A stretch of DNA of 64,000 nt, from positions 1-64,000 of the forward strand of contig JAJYEQ010000007.1 of NCBI GenBank assembly GCA_021785695.1, given 5' to 3'. Each line of letters starts with the position of its first letter. Position 1 is the stretch's first letter. Origin of the DNA: Actinomycetes bacterium (GTDB taxonomy: Bacteria > Actinomycetota > Acidimicrobiia > Acidimicrobiales > RAAP-2). This document shows positions 8,692 to 17,145 of the stretch, piece after piece. The notes below the pieces were generated by a model that worked only from the letters and a program-made list of their open reading frames with translations, searched no databases and had not been told where the DNA came from. Both the position numbers and the translations under genes were made by a program.

Positions 8692-8737
8692 GTGACGAAG
8701 TGGCGACTTGTGGTGTACAGTGGCGCAAAGTGGTGGG
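8692..8737 (+). promoter_or_regulatory. mraZ promoter with four-repeat MraZ operator
   Basis: Four GTGG[C/T] half-sites begin exactly 10 bases apart, at 8700, 8710, 8720 and 8730, with a further GTGGG at 8733. MraZ is known in E. coli and Mycoplasma to bind GTGGG-type direct repeats on a 10-base period in its own promoter. A candidate -35 GTGACG (8692-8697) and -10 TACAGT (8716-8721), 18 bases apart, place the repeats over the spacer, the -10 and the start point, as expected for autorepression. The hexamers are an inference; the repeats are plain in the sequence. Confidence 0.8.
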
Positions 8738-8762
8738 GAATGGATGACGAAGGAGGTGGTGT

Positions 8763-9179
8763 GTGCTGGGTTTCGTCGGTAGCTTTCAGCACGCACTTGA
8801 TGCCAAGGGTCGCCTGATCCTGCCGATTCGTTTCCGCCCCGCCTTCGAGCGCGGTGGGCACGTCAGCCCCCACCTCGACGGATGCGCAGCACTGTGGACG
8901 CCGAGCGAGTTCACCCGCCAGGCCGACGAGCGCCTCGACCAGAGTCGTCACGGCGGCGGCGACGAGCGTCAGCAGGCTCGGTACTGGGCGGCCCACTCGG
9001 CCGACGTGGAGATCGATCGGCAAGGTCGCCTCGCGCTTCCGACATCGATTCGGGACTACGCCGGACTCGAGGGCGAGATCCTGGTCATCGGGGCGATCGA
9101 CCACGTGGAACTATGGTCGCCGGCCCGGTATGGCACCATCGTCGAGCCGGCCGAAGCGGCGTTCCGGGAGCCGCGGTGA
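8763..9179 (+). CDS. mraZ: Transcriptional regulator MraZ
   Basis: A 138-residue protein with two AbrB-like SpoVT repeats. 'FVGSFQHALDAKGRLILPIRFR' opens the first and 'HSADVEIDRQGRLALPTSIRDY' the second. MraZ heads the division and cell wall cluster in most bacteria and binds its own promoter through a ring-shaped oligomer. GTG 8763 follows the ribosome-binding site AAGGAGGTGG. The first repeat begins within five residues of the start, as normal. The stop overlaps rsmH. Confidence 0.96.
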   Translation: MLGFVGSFQHALDAKGRLILPIRFRPAFERGGHVSPHLDGCAALWTPSEFTRQADERLDQSRHGGGDERQQARYWAAHSADVEIDRQGRLALPTSIRDYAGLEGEILVIGAIDHVELWSPARYGTIVEPAEAAFREPR

Positions 9180-10189
9180 TGGCGGCGGAGCGGGGGCGCC
9201 GACGCGCTCCGGGACTGGCACGAGAGGTCCACGGGGAGAGCACGCAGCGCCAAGGTGCTGACGACTATCACGTGCCGGTCCTTGTCGATGAGGTCGCTGA
9301 CCTGATCGCAGACGAGCCCGACATCGTCGTGGACGCCACGCTCGGAGGCGGTGGACATGCCGCAGCGGTGCTGACCGCGCGCCCGCGCGTTCGCGTCCTC
9401 GGCGTCGACCGTGACCCCGAGGCCCGCGTCGTGGCCGGTGGGCGGCTCGCAGCATTCGGCGACCGCGTCCGTGTGGTCGCTGGACGGTTCGGTGAGCTCA
9501 GCGCCATCCTCGAGCAAGAGACCGCCTACGTGGCGGGCTCGGCCATCGGTGCGGTCCTGTTCGATCTTGGCGTCTCGTCCCACCAGCTCGACGCCCCTGG
9601 TCGGGGATTCTCGCTGCGGGCCGATGCTCCCCTCGACATGCGTATGGATCCCACGCAGGGTGCGACGGCGGCGGAGTTCCTCGAGAGCGTTGACGAGGAC
9701 ACCCTGGTCCTCTTGCTGCGGGAGAACGGCGAGACGCGCTTTGCCCGGGTGCTGGCGCGGGCGATCATGCGCTCCCAACCGCGCACGACGAGTGATCTCG
9801 TCGCCGTGGTGGACCGCGCGGTTCCTCCCGGCGCCCGGCGCCGGGGCCCCAGCGCGGTTCGCGTCTTCCAGGCCCTGCGGCGTGCGGTCAACGAGGAGGG
9901 TGCCGAGCTCGTCGATGGGCTCCGTCAGGCGCTCACGGCGTTGCGCGTCGATGGTGCCCTGATCGTCATCTCCTACCACTCCGGAGAGGACCGCGTCGTC
10001 AAGGACTTCCTCCGTGACGGCGTGACCGGGGGCTGCACCTGCCCACCGGCATTGCCGTGTGTCTGCGGTGCTGTTCCCACACTTCGAGTTCGCAGCCTGC
10101 GCGCCATTACGGCCGGGCCGGCGGAGATAGCCGCCAACCCGCGCGCGCGGTCCGCACGACTACGCGTTGGGTGGAAGGTCGCGGCGTGA
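9179..10189 (+). CDS. rsmH: 16S rRNA m4C1402 methyltransferase RsmH
   Basis: Uses S-adenosylmethionine to N4-methylate C1402 of 16S rRNA in the decoding centre. The 336 residues show 'YHVPVLVDEVADLI' at about 30, the SAM loop 'VDATLGGGGHAAAVL', 'VLFDLGVSSHQLDAPGRGFS', 'MDPTQG' and 'NEE' motifs, and 'VISYHSGEDRVVKDF' near the end. In most homologues the last reads SYHSLEDR, so Gly here is a minor variant. An arginine-rich extension of about 28 residues precedes the domain. ATG 9179 overlaps the mraZ stop by one base; GTG 9176 is an alternative. Confidence 0.96.
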   Translation: MAAERGRRRAPGLAREVHGESTQRQGADDYHVPVLVDEVADLIADEPDIVVDATLGGGGHAAAVLTARPRVRVLGVDRDPEARVVAGGRLAAFGDRVRVVAGRFGELSAILEQETAYVAGSAIGAVLFDLGVSSHQLDAPGRGFSLRADAPLDMRMDPTQGATAAEFLESVDEDTLVLLLRENGETRFARVLARAIMRSQPRTTSDLVAVVDRAVPPGARRRGPSAVRVFQALRRAVNEEGAELVDGLRQALTALRVDGALIVISYHSGEDRVVKDFLRDGVTGGCTCPPALPCVCGAVPTLRVRSLRAITAGPAEIAANPRARSARLRVGWKVAA

Positions 10190-10614
10190 GCGTCGTCACC
10201 TTCCCCCGGCGCGTCGATCGCCTGGTGCGCGACGACGTCGCCCGTCCGCAGACTCGACCCGCGCCGACGCGCGTGCGGGTCCATCGGCGAGCGATCTCGC
10301 CGGCACGCCGCTCGGCGATCGTCGTTCTGGTGGCGGTCACCGTGTCGGTGGCTGGCAGCATGCTGGCCGCCAGTCGGCAAGTCCAGCTGCAGCTGTTGCA
10401 GAACGAACTGACGACGGCCCAGTCGCGCTACGCGCAGGCCGTGAGCTCGGTATCCAGCTTCTCGACACCCGGCGTCGTGGCCACCGAGGCCCGCGGGCTG
10501 CACCTCGTGGATCCGACGATCATCACGCAGGTGCCTGCCGTGTCGCTGGCCGTGCCCCTGGCACTGCCGCGCTTCACGACCCCAGTCTCCGTGACGTCGA
10601 GGACGGCTCGGTGA
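10186..10614 (+). CDS. ftsL: FtsL-like septum protein
   Basis: A 142-residue bitopic membrane protein in the exact ftsL position between rsmH and ftsI. A basic cytoplasmic tail of about 45 residues is followed by one transmembrane helix ('SAIVVLVAVTVSVAGSMLAAS'-like stretch, about residues 44-65). After it comes a short predicted coiled coil ('VQLQLLQNELTTAQSRYAQAV') and a Pro-rich end. FtsL with FtsB and FtsQ activates FtsW-FtsI at the septum. FtsL diverges quickly, so the call rests on topology and position. GTG 10186 overlaps rsmH by four bases. Confidence 0.75.
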   Translation: MSVVTFPRRVDRLVRDDVARPQTRPAPTRVRVHRRAISPARRSAIVVLVAVTVSVAGSMLAASRQVQLQLLQNELTTAQSRYAQAVSSVSSFSTPGVVATEARGLHLVDPTIITQVPAVSLAVPLALPRFTTPVSVTSRTAR

Positions 10615-12431
10615 GCTCGACGACCACGCGGCGTGACCGGCCCGTGGTGCGTCGGACCAGGGTCTCCACCAGCAAGCGCCTCCAAGTGATTCGGCTGATC
10701 CTCGCCTCGGCCCTCGGACTGCTCTCCGTGCGCCTGGTGCAGATCCAGGTCCTCGAGCACCAGCGCTACGCGGCGCTCTCGATCAGCCAGGTCCGCCAGA
10801 CGATCGTCACGCCGGCGCTGCGCGGGGGGATCTATGACCGCTACGGGCAGACGCTGGCGGTCTCGCGCCCGACGTCGGTCGTCATCGCCGACGACTTCCA
10901 GATCTCGGACCCCCAGGCGGAGTCCCGGGCGCTGAGTCCTCTGGTGCACGTGCGCGTAGCCACGCTGGTTCGCCTGCTCAGCCGTCACAGCGGCTACGTG
11001 GTTGTGACCCGCACTCTCGACGTCTTGACGGGTCGGAGGATCGCAGCGCTCAACTTCCCGGGGATCGTCGTGCAGCGCTCGGCGGTGCGCACGTATCCCA
11101 ACGGCACCCTGGCGACCTCGCTGCTCGGCGGCACCAACGCCGCGGGCCAGGGTTCGGCGGGCCTCGAGTATCAGTACCAGCACCGGCTCGCCGGCCAAGA
11201 CGGCCTCTCGCGGGCGTACGTAGCGGCCTCGGGCGTGAGCCTGCCCAGCACCTACACCCGGGTACTCAAGCGGGCCGTGCCGGGCACCGGCCTCGAGCTG
11301 ACCATCGACTCTGCTCTCCAGTTCGTGTCCGAGCGCGCCTTGGCCGATGCCCTGCACTCGACCGACGCGATTGCCGGGACGGCGATCGTGATGGACGTCA
11401 AGACGGGGCAGATCCTGGCCAATGCCTCCCTCGTCAACACCAAGGCGCAGGCCGGGATCCTCGGCCCGGTTCCGAGCTGGGGGGCCAATGTCGGCGTCCC
11501 CGGGATCGACCAGAGCGTCAATGACCTGGCCTTCAGCTACGCCTACGAGCCCGGATCGGTCTTCAAAGCGGTGACCTTCTCGGCCGCCTTGCAGGCCGGC
11601 ATCATCACGCCCTCGACCCGCTTCACCATCCCCAACACGATCACCGTAGGCGGTCGCGTGTTCCACGATGCCGAGACGCATCCGACCGAGCAGTTGAGCG
11701 CGACGCAGATCCTGGCGTACTCGTCCAACATCGGGACCTACGAGATAACCAACCGCCTCGGAGAGGCCGGCCTGCTGGCCCAGGTCGAGCGTCTGGGCTT
11801 TGGGCAGATGACTGACCTCAAGTTCCCCGGCGAGACCGCTGGGCTCCTAGTCGACGCGAGCACCTGGTATCCCAGCGACATGGCCGCCATGCCCATCGGG
11901 CAGGTGGACGCGGTTCCGCCGATCGAGGTGTTGGACGCCTACAACGCGATCGCCAACGGCGGTGTCTTCGTCCAGCCGCAGCTCGTGCGCGGCTACGTGG
12001 GTGCCAACGGCGCGGTGACCGCAGCCCCGCGCAGCGCGCGCCGCGAGGTCATGACGCCGACCACCGCCCACACCCTGACGCACATGCTCCAGCAGGTGGT
12101 CCTGGCCGGGACCGGCACCAACGCGGTCATCCCTGGCTACAGCGTGGCCGGAAAGACCGGAACCGCCACGATCCCGTATCCCGGGCGCGCCCAACTGCTC
12201 AACGCGGACTTCAATGCCACCTTCGTCGGATTCGCCCCCGCCACGCACCCGGTACTGTCGATGATCGTGGTTCTCGAGCGACCCGTCACCACCGTGTACG
12301 GGGGGACCGCCGCCGCACCGGTCTTCAAGCAGGTGATGTCCTACGCGCTCCACCACTACGGCGTTCCCGCTGACGGCGTCGTCGTCAAGCCGCTGACGGG
12401 CAAGGCTGCCATCTCCTCGGACGTGACGTGA
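10611..12431 (+). CDS. ftsI: Septal peptidoglycan transpeptidase FtsI (PBP3)
   Basis: A class B penicillin-binding protein of 606 residues that cross-links septal peptidoglycan with FtsW. One N-terminal helix (about 27-45) anchors it. The pedestal domain opens with 'RGGIYDRYGQTLAVS'. The transpeptidase motifs are intact: S316-V-F-K319 in 'YEPGSVFKAVTF', S371-S-N373, and K515-T-G in 'AGKTGTATIP'. No PASTA repeats are seen at the C-terminus. GTG 10611 overlaps ftsL by four bases, and the stop overlaps murE. The second Arg-rich stretch before the helix is typical of actinobacterial FtsI. Confidence 0.96.
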   Translation: MSSTTTRRDRPVVRRTRVSTSKRLQVIRLILASALGLLSVRLVQIQVLEHQRYAALSISQVRQTIVTPALRGGIYDRYGQTLAVSRPTSVVIADDFQISDPQAESRALSPLVHVRVATLVRLLSRHSGYVVVTRTLDVLTGRRIAALNFPGIVVQRSAVRTYPNGTLATSLLGGTNAAGQGSAGLEYQYQHRLAGQDGLSRAYVAASGVSLPSTYTRVLKRAVPGTGLELTIDSALQFVSERALADALHSTDAIAGTAIVMDVKTGQILANASLVNTKAQAGILGPVPSWGANVGVPGIDQSVNDLAFSYAYEPGSVFKAVTFSAALQAGIITPSTRFTIPNTITVGGRVFHDAETHPTEQLSATQILAYSSNIGTYEITNRLGEAGLLAQVERLGFGQMTDLKFPGETAGLLVDASTWYPSDMAAMPIGQVDAVPPIEVLDAYNAIANGGVFVQPQLVRGYVGANGAVTAAPRSARREVMTPTTAHTLTHMLQQVVLAGTGTNAVIPGYSVAGKTGTATIPYPGRAQLLNADFNATFVGFAPATHPVLSMIVVLERPVTTVYGGTAAAPVFKQVMSYALHHYGVPADGVVVKPLTGKAAISSDVT

Positions 12432-13825
12432 TGCAACTGGGCGATCTTCTCGATGACGCCACGCTGGACGTGGCGACGGCCAGCGTCGAGATCGAGCACG
12501 TCGAGCTCGACTCGCGGCGGTGCGCGCCGGGAACCCTGTTCCTGGCGCTGCCGGGCCACACGACCGATGGGGCGCGCTACGCGGCCGAGGCCCGCGATCG
12601 TGGTGCCGTCGCCGTCCTGGCCGACCACGATCTCGACGTCGGCATTCCGGTGGTCGTCGTCCCGACCAGCCAGTTGCGGGCACTGGCCAGTCACGCCAGC
12701 GCGGCCATCGTCGGTCATCCCGAGCTCGAGCTCGAGCTGGTCGGGGTCACAGGTACCAACGGCAAGACGACCATCGTTACCGTGCTCGAGCAGCTGGCCC
12801 GGCAGTTGGGCTGGAACGGCGCGAGCATCGGCACGCTGACGGGCGAGCGGACGACGCCAGCGGCCCCGGACCTGTTTCGCCGGCTGCGCGGTCTGGTCGA
12901 CGAGTTCGACCCGGCTCGGCGCCGCCTGGTCGCCCTGGAGGTCTCCAGTCACGCCCTCGACCAGGGGCGCGTCGACGGCTTGCGGTTCGCGGCCAGCATC
13001 TTCACCAACCTGGGCCACGACCACCTGGACTACCACCACACGATCGAGGAGTACTTCCAGGCCAAGGCGCGACTCTTCACGCCCGAGTTCTCGCGGCTGG
13101 GCGTGATCTGGACCGGTGACGCCTACGGCGCGCGCCTGGCGGAGATGACGGCCATTGGCTGCATTCCCGTGTCCCGTGACGACGCCTCGAGCGTGACTCT
13201 GTCGATGGTCGGGGCGACGTTCTTCTGGCGTGGCCATCTGGTGCGGTCCCCCCTGGTGGGGGCGTTCAACATTGACAACGTGCTGCTGGCGCTGACGACC
13301 ATGGCGTCGTTGGGGGCCGGCGAGGATGAGGTGGTCGACGCCCTCAGCCGGGTCCAGCCCGTCTCGGGTCGATTCGACGTCGTCCACGAGGGGGACTTCA
13401 CTGTGGTCGTCGACTTCGCCCACACGCCCGAAGGACTCGCGCGGATTCTGGGTGACGTGCGCGAGCTGCGCCCCACGTCGGCAATGACCGTGGTCTTCGG
13501 CTGTGGGGGAGACCGCGACGTGCTCAAGAGGCCCGAGATGGGAGCCGTCGCGGGGCGCTTCGCCGACCGTGTCGTCGTGACGTCGGACAATCCGCGATCC
13601 GAAGATCCCGAGTCCATCATCGACGCCGTCGTGAGCGGTCTCGATGCGGGTCGCGACTACCACCGCGAGGCCGATCGACGCGAGGCCATCGCCTGGGCCC
13701 TCAAGTCCGCCCAGCCCGGTGACGTTGTCGTCATCGCCGGCAAGGGCCACGAGACGTCCCAGACGCTCGCGGACCGCGTCATCCCCTTTGACGATCGCGT
13801 CGTGGTGCGGGAGATCTTGGGATGA
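12431..13825 (+). CDS. murE: UDP-MurNAc-tripeptide ligase MurE (meso-DAP type)
   Basis: Adds the third residue to UDP-MurNAc-L-Ala-D-Glu using ATP. The 464 residues include the Mur-ligase ATP loop 'GVTGTNGKTTIVTVLEQ' at about 106-120, 'LEVSSHALDQGRV', 'NLGHDHLDYH', and 'TSDNPRSEDPESI'. The DNPR form is the specificity motif for meso-diaminopimelate, so the wall should be of DAP type. ATG 12431 overlaps the ftsI stop by one base; GTG 12428 is possible. murF normally follows but is absent; mraY starts 7 bases later. Confidence 0.96.
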   Translation: MQLGDLLDDATLDVATASVEIEHVELDSRRCAPGTLFLALPGHTTDGARYAAEARDRGAVAVLADHDLDVGIPVVVVPTSQLRALASHASAAIVGHPELELELVGVTGTNGKTTIVTVLEQLARQLGWNGASIGTLTGERTTPAAPDLFRRLRGLVDEFDPARRRLVALEVSSHALDQGRVDGLRFAASIFTNLGHDHLDYHHTIEEYFQAKARLFTPEFSRLGVIWTGDAYGARLAEMTAIGCIPVSRDDASSVTLSMVGATFFWRGHLVRSPLVGAFNIDNVLLALTTMASLGAGEDEVVDALSRVQPVSGRFDVVHEGDFTVVVDFAHTPEGLARILGDVRELRPTSAMTVVFGCGGDRDVLKRPEMGAVAGRFADRVVVTSDNPRSEDPESIIDAVVSGLDAGRDYHREADRREAIAWALKSAQPGDVVVIAGKGHETSQTLADRVIPFDDRVVVREILG

Positions 13826-13832
13826 GTGCGCC

Positions 13833-14867
13833 GTGCTGAGCCTCATGGAGTCCGGGAGCGTCGGATTCGTGGTGGCGGTCTTCCTGACGCCGTGGTGGAT
13901 CCGCTTCGTGCGGGCGCGCTCGCTGGGCCAGCACATTCGTGAGGATGGGCCCGCCACGCACCTGGCCAAGGCCGGCACGCCCACCATGGGCGGCGTCGTC
14001 ATCGTGTTCGCGACCGTGGCGGGCTACGTGATGGGTCACGTGGCCACGTCGATCTCCTTTACCCGTGCCGGCGTGCTGGCGGTGAGCGTCATGGTCGTCT
14101 CGGGGCTCCTGGGATTCGCCGACGACTACATCGGCATTCGCAACGCCCGCAATCTGGGGCTGAACAAGCGAGGCAAGTTCGTCGGTCAGGTGGCCGTCGC
14201 GGGTATTTTCGCCCTGCTGGCCCTCACCTGGGTGCACACGTCGACGAAGTTGTCCTTCACCCGGCTGACCCTGCCGGGGTGGGACCTCACGTCGGTGGGC
14301 TGGTTCCTCCTGGCCGTCTTCGTCATCGTCGCCACTTCCAATGCCGTCAACCTGACCGACGGGCTTGACGGCCTGGCTGGCGGAGCGGCGACCTTTGACT
14401 TCGCGGTCCTGTCGGTGATCGGTTACTGGCAGTTCCGTCACTTCTCGATCTACCACCTGCACAGCGCGCTGGACCTGGGGCTGGTGGCCGTCGGGCTCGT
14501 CGGCGCCTGCCTCGGGTTCCTGTGGTGGAACGCTGCGCCAGCCCGGATCATCATGGGCGACACGGGTTCCTTGGCTATCGGCACCGCACTGGGCGCACTG
14601 TGCTTGCTCATGAACCTCGACTTGCTGCTGGTGGTGCTGGGCGGGCTGTTCGTCGCCGAGACGATGTCGGTGATCCTCCAGGTCCTGAGCTTCCGGTTCT
14701 TCCACCGGCGGGTGTTTCGCATGGCGCCCTTCCATCACCACTTCGAGCTCAAGGGCTGGCCCGAGACCACGGTGATCATCCGCCTGTGGATCCTGTCGGC
14801 CCTCCTGGCGGCGATGGCACTGGGCATCTTCTACGGAGACTTCTTGAAGATCGCGAAGGTGGTGTGA
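13833..14867 (+). CDS. mraY: Phospho-MurNAc-pentapeptide transferase MraY
   Basis: Transfers phospho-MurNAc-pentapeptide from UDP to undecaprenyl phosphate, making lipid I at the inner membrane face. The 344-residue protein has about ten transmembrane helices and the MraY signatures 'KAGTPTMGGVVIV', 'LLGFADDYIGIRN' (Mg-binding aspartates), 'VNLTDGLDGLAGG' and 'FHHHFELKGWPETTVIIRLW'. GTG 13833 is chosen, with ATG 13845 an alternative. It sits directly after murE, and ftsW overlaps its end, so neither murF nor murD lies around it. Confidence 0.97.
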   Translation: MLSLMESGSVGFVVAVFLTPWWIRFVRARSLGQHIREDGPATHLAKAGTPTMGGVVIVFATVAGYVMGHVATSISFTRAGVLAVSVMVVSGLLGFADDYIGIRNARNLGLNKRGKFVGQVAVAGIFALLALTWVHTSTKLSFTRLTLPGWDLTSVGWFLLAVFVIVATSNAVNLTDGLDGLAGGAATFDFAVLSVIGYWQFRHFSIYHLHSALDLGLVAVGLVGACLGFLWWNAAPARIIMGDTGSLAIGTALGALCLLMNLDLLLVVLGGLFVAETMSVILQVLSFRFFHRRVFRMAPFHHHFELKGWPETTVIIRLWILSALLAAMALGIFYGDFLKIAKVV

Positions 14868-16018
14868 TGGCGAACGTCTCGACCGCCCGCCGCGAGCGGC
14901 TCTTCCACCCGTGGCCCTCGGGCGAGTCGGCCTCACGCTCCTTGCTGCTCGTCACCGGGATCATGGTGGCCTTTGGCACGCTCATGGTCGCCTCGGCCAG
15001 CGAGGGGCAGGCCGCCTTGTCGGGGGGCAGCCCGTGGACGATCTCCATCCACGACGTGGCCTACGTCGCCGTGGGCATCTTGGCGCTGGTGGTGGGAGCG
15101 CGGATCTCGCTCGACGTGGTGATCCGTCTCGCCCCCTCGATCATGACCGTGACGCTGGTGCTCCTGGCGGCCGTCAAGGTGGCGGGCGTGAGCGTCAACG
15201 GTGGCAAGCGCTGGCTCAACCTCCACGTCTTGTACCTCCAGCCCTCCGAGATCTTCAAGCTGGCCACGATTCTCTTCATCGCATGGCTGGCGAGCACCCG
15301 ACCCGAGGCGATCGCCCTGCCGAGCGTGCTGGCGCGCAAGATGGTGCCCGTCGTCCTCGGCATCGGCCTGATCGTGGTGGAGCCCGATCTGGGCACGGCC
15401 TTTGTGGGGGTGGCCATCGCGCTGGTGCTGCTGGCTGTCGCCGGCCTGGCCTGGCGCTACCTCCTGCGCATCGCCGGCGTCGGCGTGCTGGGGTTCATCG
15501 CGATGCTGATCATCAAGCCCTACGCCTTCCAGCGGATGTTCTCGTTCCTGCACTCGAACCAGAACCTTCAAGGAGCCGGGTATCAGCTCCTGCAGTCCAA
15601 GATCGGGCTCGGCGCGGGAGGGGTGACCGGGCTGGGGTTCGGACACAGTCGCGAGAAGTGGGGCCTCCTGCCCAATCCCCACACGGACTTCATCTTCGCG
15701 ATCCTGGGCGAGGAGCTCGGTCTGATCGGGACGCTCGTCGTGATCGTGCTCTTCGTGTGGTTCTTGATGAGCGCCATGCGCATCGCGCAGCGGGCGAGCT
15801 CGCCCGCCTACCACCTGTTGGCGGTGGGCATCGGCGTGTGGATCGTCCTGGAGGCAGTGATCAACATCGCCTCGGTGGTCGGGCTGTGGGCGGTGACCGG
15901 GGTCCCGCTGCCTTTCTTCTCCTACGGGGGAACGGCTCTCATCACCGAGCTGGCCGCCGTGGGCCTGCTGTACAACGTGGGTCACGACAACGGCCGACAC
16001 TCCGTGGGTACCCTCTGA
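14867..16018 (+). CDS. ftsW: Septal peptidoglycan glycosyltransferase FtsW
   Basis: A 383-residue SEDS-family membrane polymerase that strings lipid II into glycan at the septum together with FtsI. It shows ten predicted helices and the SEDS motifs 'VNGGKRWLNL', 'LQPSEIFKLATILFIAWLAS', 'VEPDLGTAFVG', 'LPNPHTDFIFAILGEELGLIG' and the terminal 'PLPFFSYGGTALITELAAVGLL'. ATG 14867 overlaps the mraY stop by one base (GTG 14864 is also possible). murD, which usually sits between mraY and ftsW, is missing here. Confidence 0.95.
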   Translation: MANVSTARRERLFHPWPSGESASRSLLLVTGIMVAFGTLMVASASEGQAALSGGSPWTISIHDVAYVAVGILALVVGARISLDVVIRLAPSIMTVTLVLLAAVKVAGVSVNGGKRWLNLHVLYLQPSEIFKLATILFIAWLASTRPEAIALPSVLARKMVPVVLGIGLIVVEPDLGTAFVGVAIALVLLAVAGLAWRYLLRIAGVGVLGFIAMLIIKPYAFQRMFSFLHSNQNLQGAGYQLLQSKIGLGAGGVTGLGFGHSREKWGLLPNPHTDFIFAILGEELGLIGTLVVIVLFVWFLMSAMRIAQRASSPAYHLLAVGIGVWIVLEAVINIASVVGLWAVTGVPLPFFSYGGTALITELAAVGLLYNVGHDNGRHSVGTL

Positions 16019-16023
16019 GAGTC

Positions 16024-17145
16024 ATGAGCGGTCCGATCGTTATCACCGGCGGGGGCACGGGGGGTCACATCTTCCCGATGCTCGCCATCGCCGACGCACT
16101 GGTGGCCCACGGCGTGGAGCCAGCCAACCTCCACCTCGTGGGGAGCCGTCGCGGTCAGGAGGCTCGGCTGCTGGGGGAGCGGGCCTACCCGCTCACGCTC
16201 CTCCCCGGTCGTGGGCTCCGGCGCTCGTGGCGCTGGCGTGCCCTGGTGGAGAACGTGGGCGCGCTGGTCGGCCTGGCGAGCGCCTTCGTCCTCGCCCTCG
16301 CCCGCCTGCGGCGCTGGCGACCCGCCGTCGTGGTTTCGCTCGGGGGCTACGCGGCCGCCGCGACGGGCACGGCGGCGCTGGCGTGGCGCAGCCCGCTGGT
16401 CCTGGTGGACCTGGATGCGGTCCCCGGGGCGGTGCACCGCGTCCTGGCACCGTTCGCCCGCCGGCGCCTGATCCCCTTTGGCCAGACGGCGGGGCGCGTC
16501 GTGGTCACGGGCGTCCCGGTGCGCGACGCGATCGCGGCCCTCGACCGGGGGTCCGCCGCTCGACAGCAGGCTCGCGCCGCGCTGGACCCGCCCCTCGCCC
16601 CCGATCGCGTGATCGTGGTGGTCATGACCGGGTCTCTCGGGTCGGCGCGCGTGAACCGGGCTGTTCTCGAGCTGGCGCACCAGTGGGCGGGCCGCACGGA
16701 CCTGGCGCTGATCCACGTCACGGGCCGGCGCGACGCCGCGTGGGTCCGCTCCGGCGCACCCCCCTCCTCGGCCCTGGACTATCGCGTCATCGAGTTCGCT
16801 GACATGGTGCAGTGGTGGGCTCTGGCCGACGTCGCGGTATGCCGGGCCGGGGCAACGACGGTGGCCGAACTGGGGGTGCTCGGGATCCCCGCGGTGCTCG
16901 TGCCACTGCCGGGCGCACCGGGCGATCACCAGGCGCGCAACGCCGACCGGGTGGCGCGGGCGGGCGGCGCCGTGGTGCTCGCCGATGGAGAATGCGACGG
17001 TGCCCATCTGGCGGGGGCCTTGGACCCCCTGCTCGACGAGTCCACGAGGGACGCCATGGGCTCGGCGATGGCCGCCCTGGGCCGGCCGCACGCCACTGAC
17101 GACATCGCCCAGCAGATCCTGGCGCTAGTCCGGGAGCGATCGTGA
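16024..17145 (+). CDS. murG: Lipid II-forming GlcNAc transferase MurG
   Basis: Transfers GlcNAc from UDP-GlcNAc to lipid I on the cytoplasmic membrane face. The 373-residue GT-B protein begins 'SGPIVITGGGTGGHIFPMLAIADAL', the diagnostic N-terminal G-loop. The C-terminal half has 'VVVMTGSLGSARVN' and the donor-site region 'VCRAGATTVAELGVLGIPAVLVPLPGAP' with 'DHQARNA'. The stretch is unusually Arg/Ala-rich but the length is normal. ATG 16024 starts 5 bases after the ftsW stop, and the end overlaps murC by four bases. Confidence 0.96.
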   Translation: MSGPIVITGGGTGGHIFPMLAIADALVAHGVEPANLHLVGSRRGQEARLLGERAYPLTLLPGRGLRRSWRWRALVENVGALVGLASAFVLALARLRRWRPAVVVSLGGYAAAATGTAALAWRSPLVLVDLDAVPGAVHRVLAPFARRRLIPFGQTAGRVVVTGVPVRDAIAALDRGSAARQQARAALDPPLAPDRVIVVVMTGSLGSARVNRAVLELAHQWAGRTDLALIHVTGRRDAAWVRSGAPPSSALDYRVIEFADMVQWWALADVAVCRAGATTVAELGVLGIPAVLVPLPGAPGDHQARNADRVARAGGAVVLADGECDGAHLAGALDPLLDESTRDAMGSAMAALGRPHATDDIAQQILALVRERS

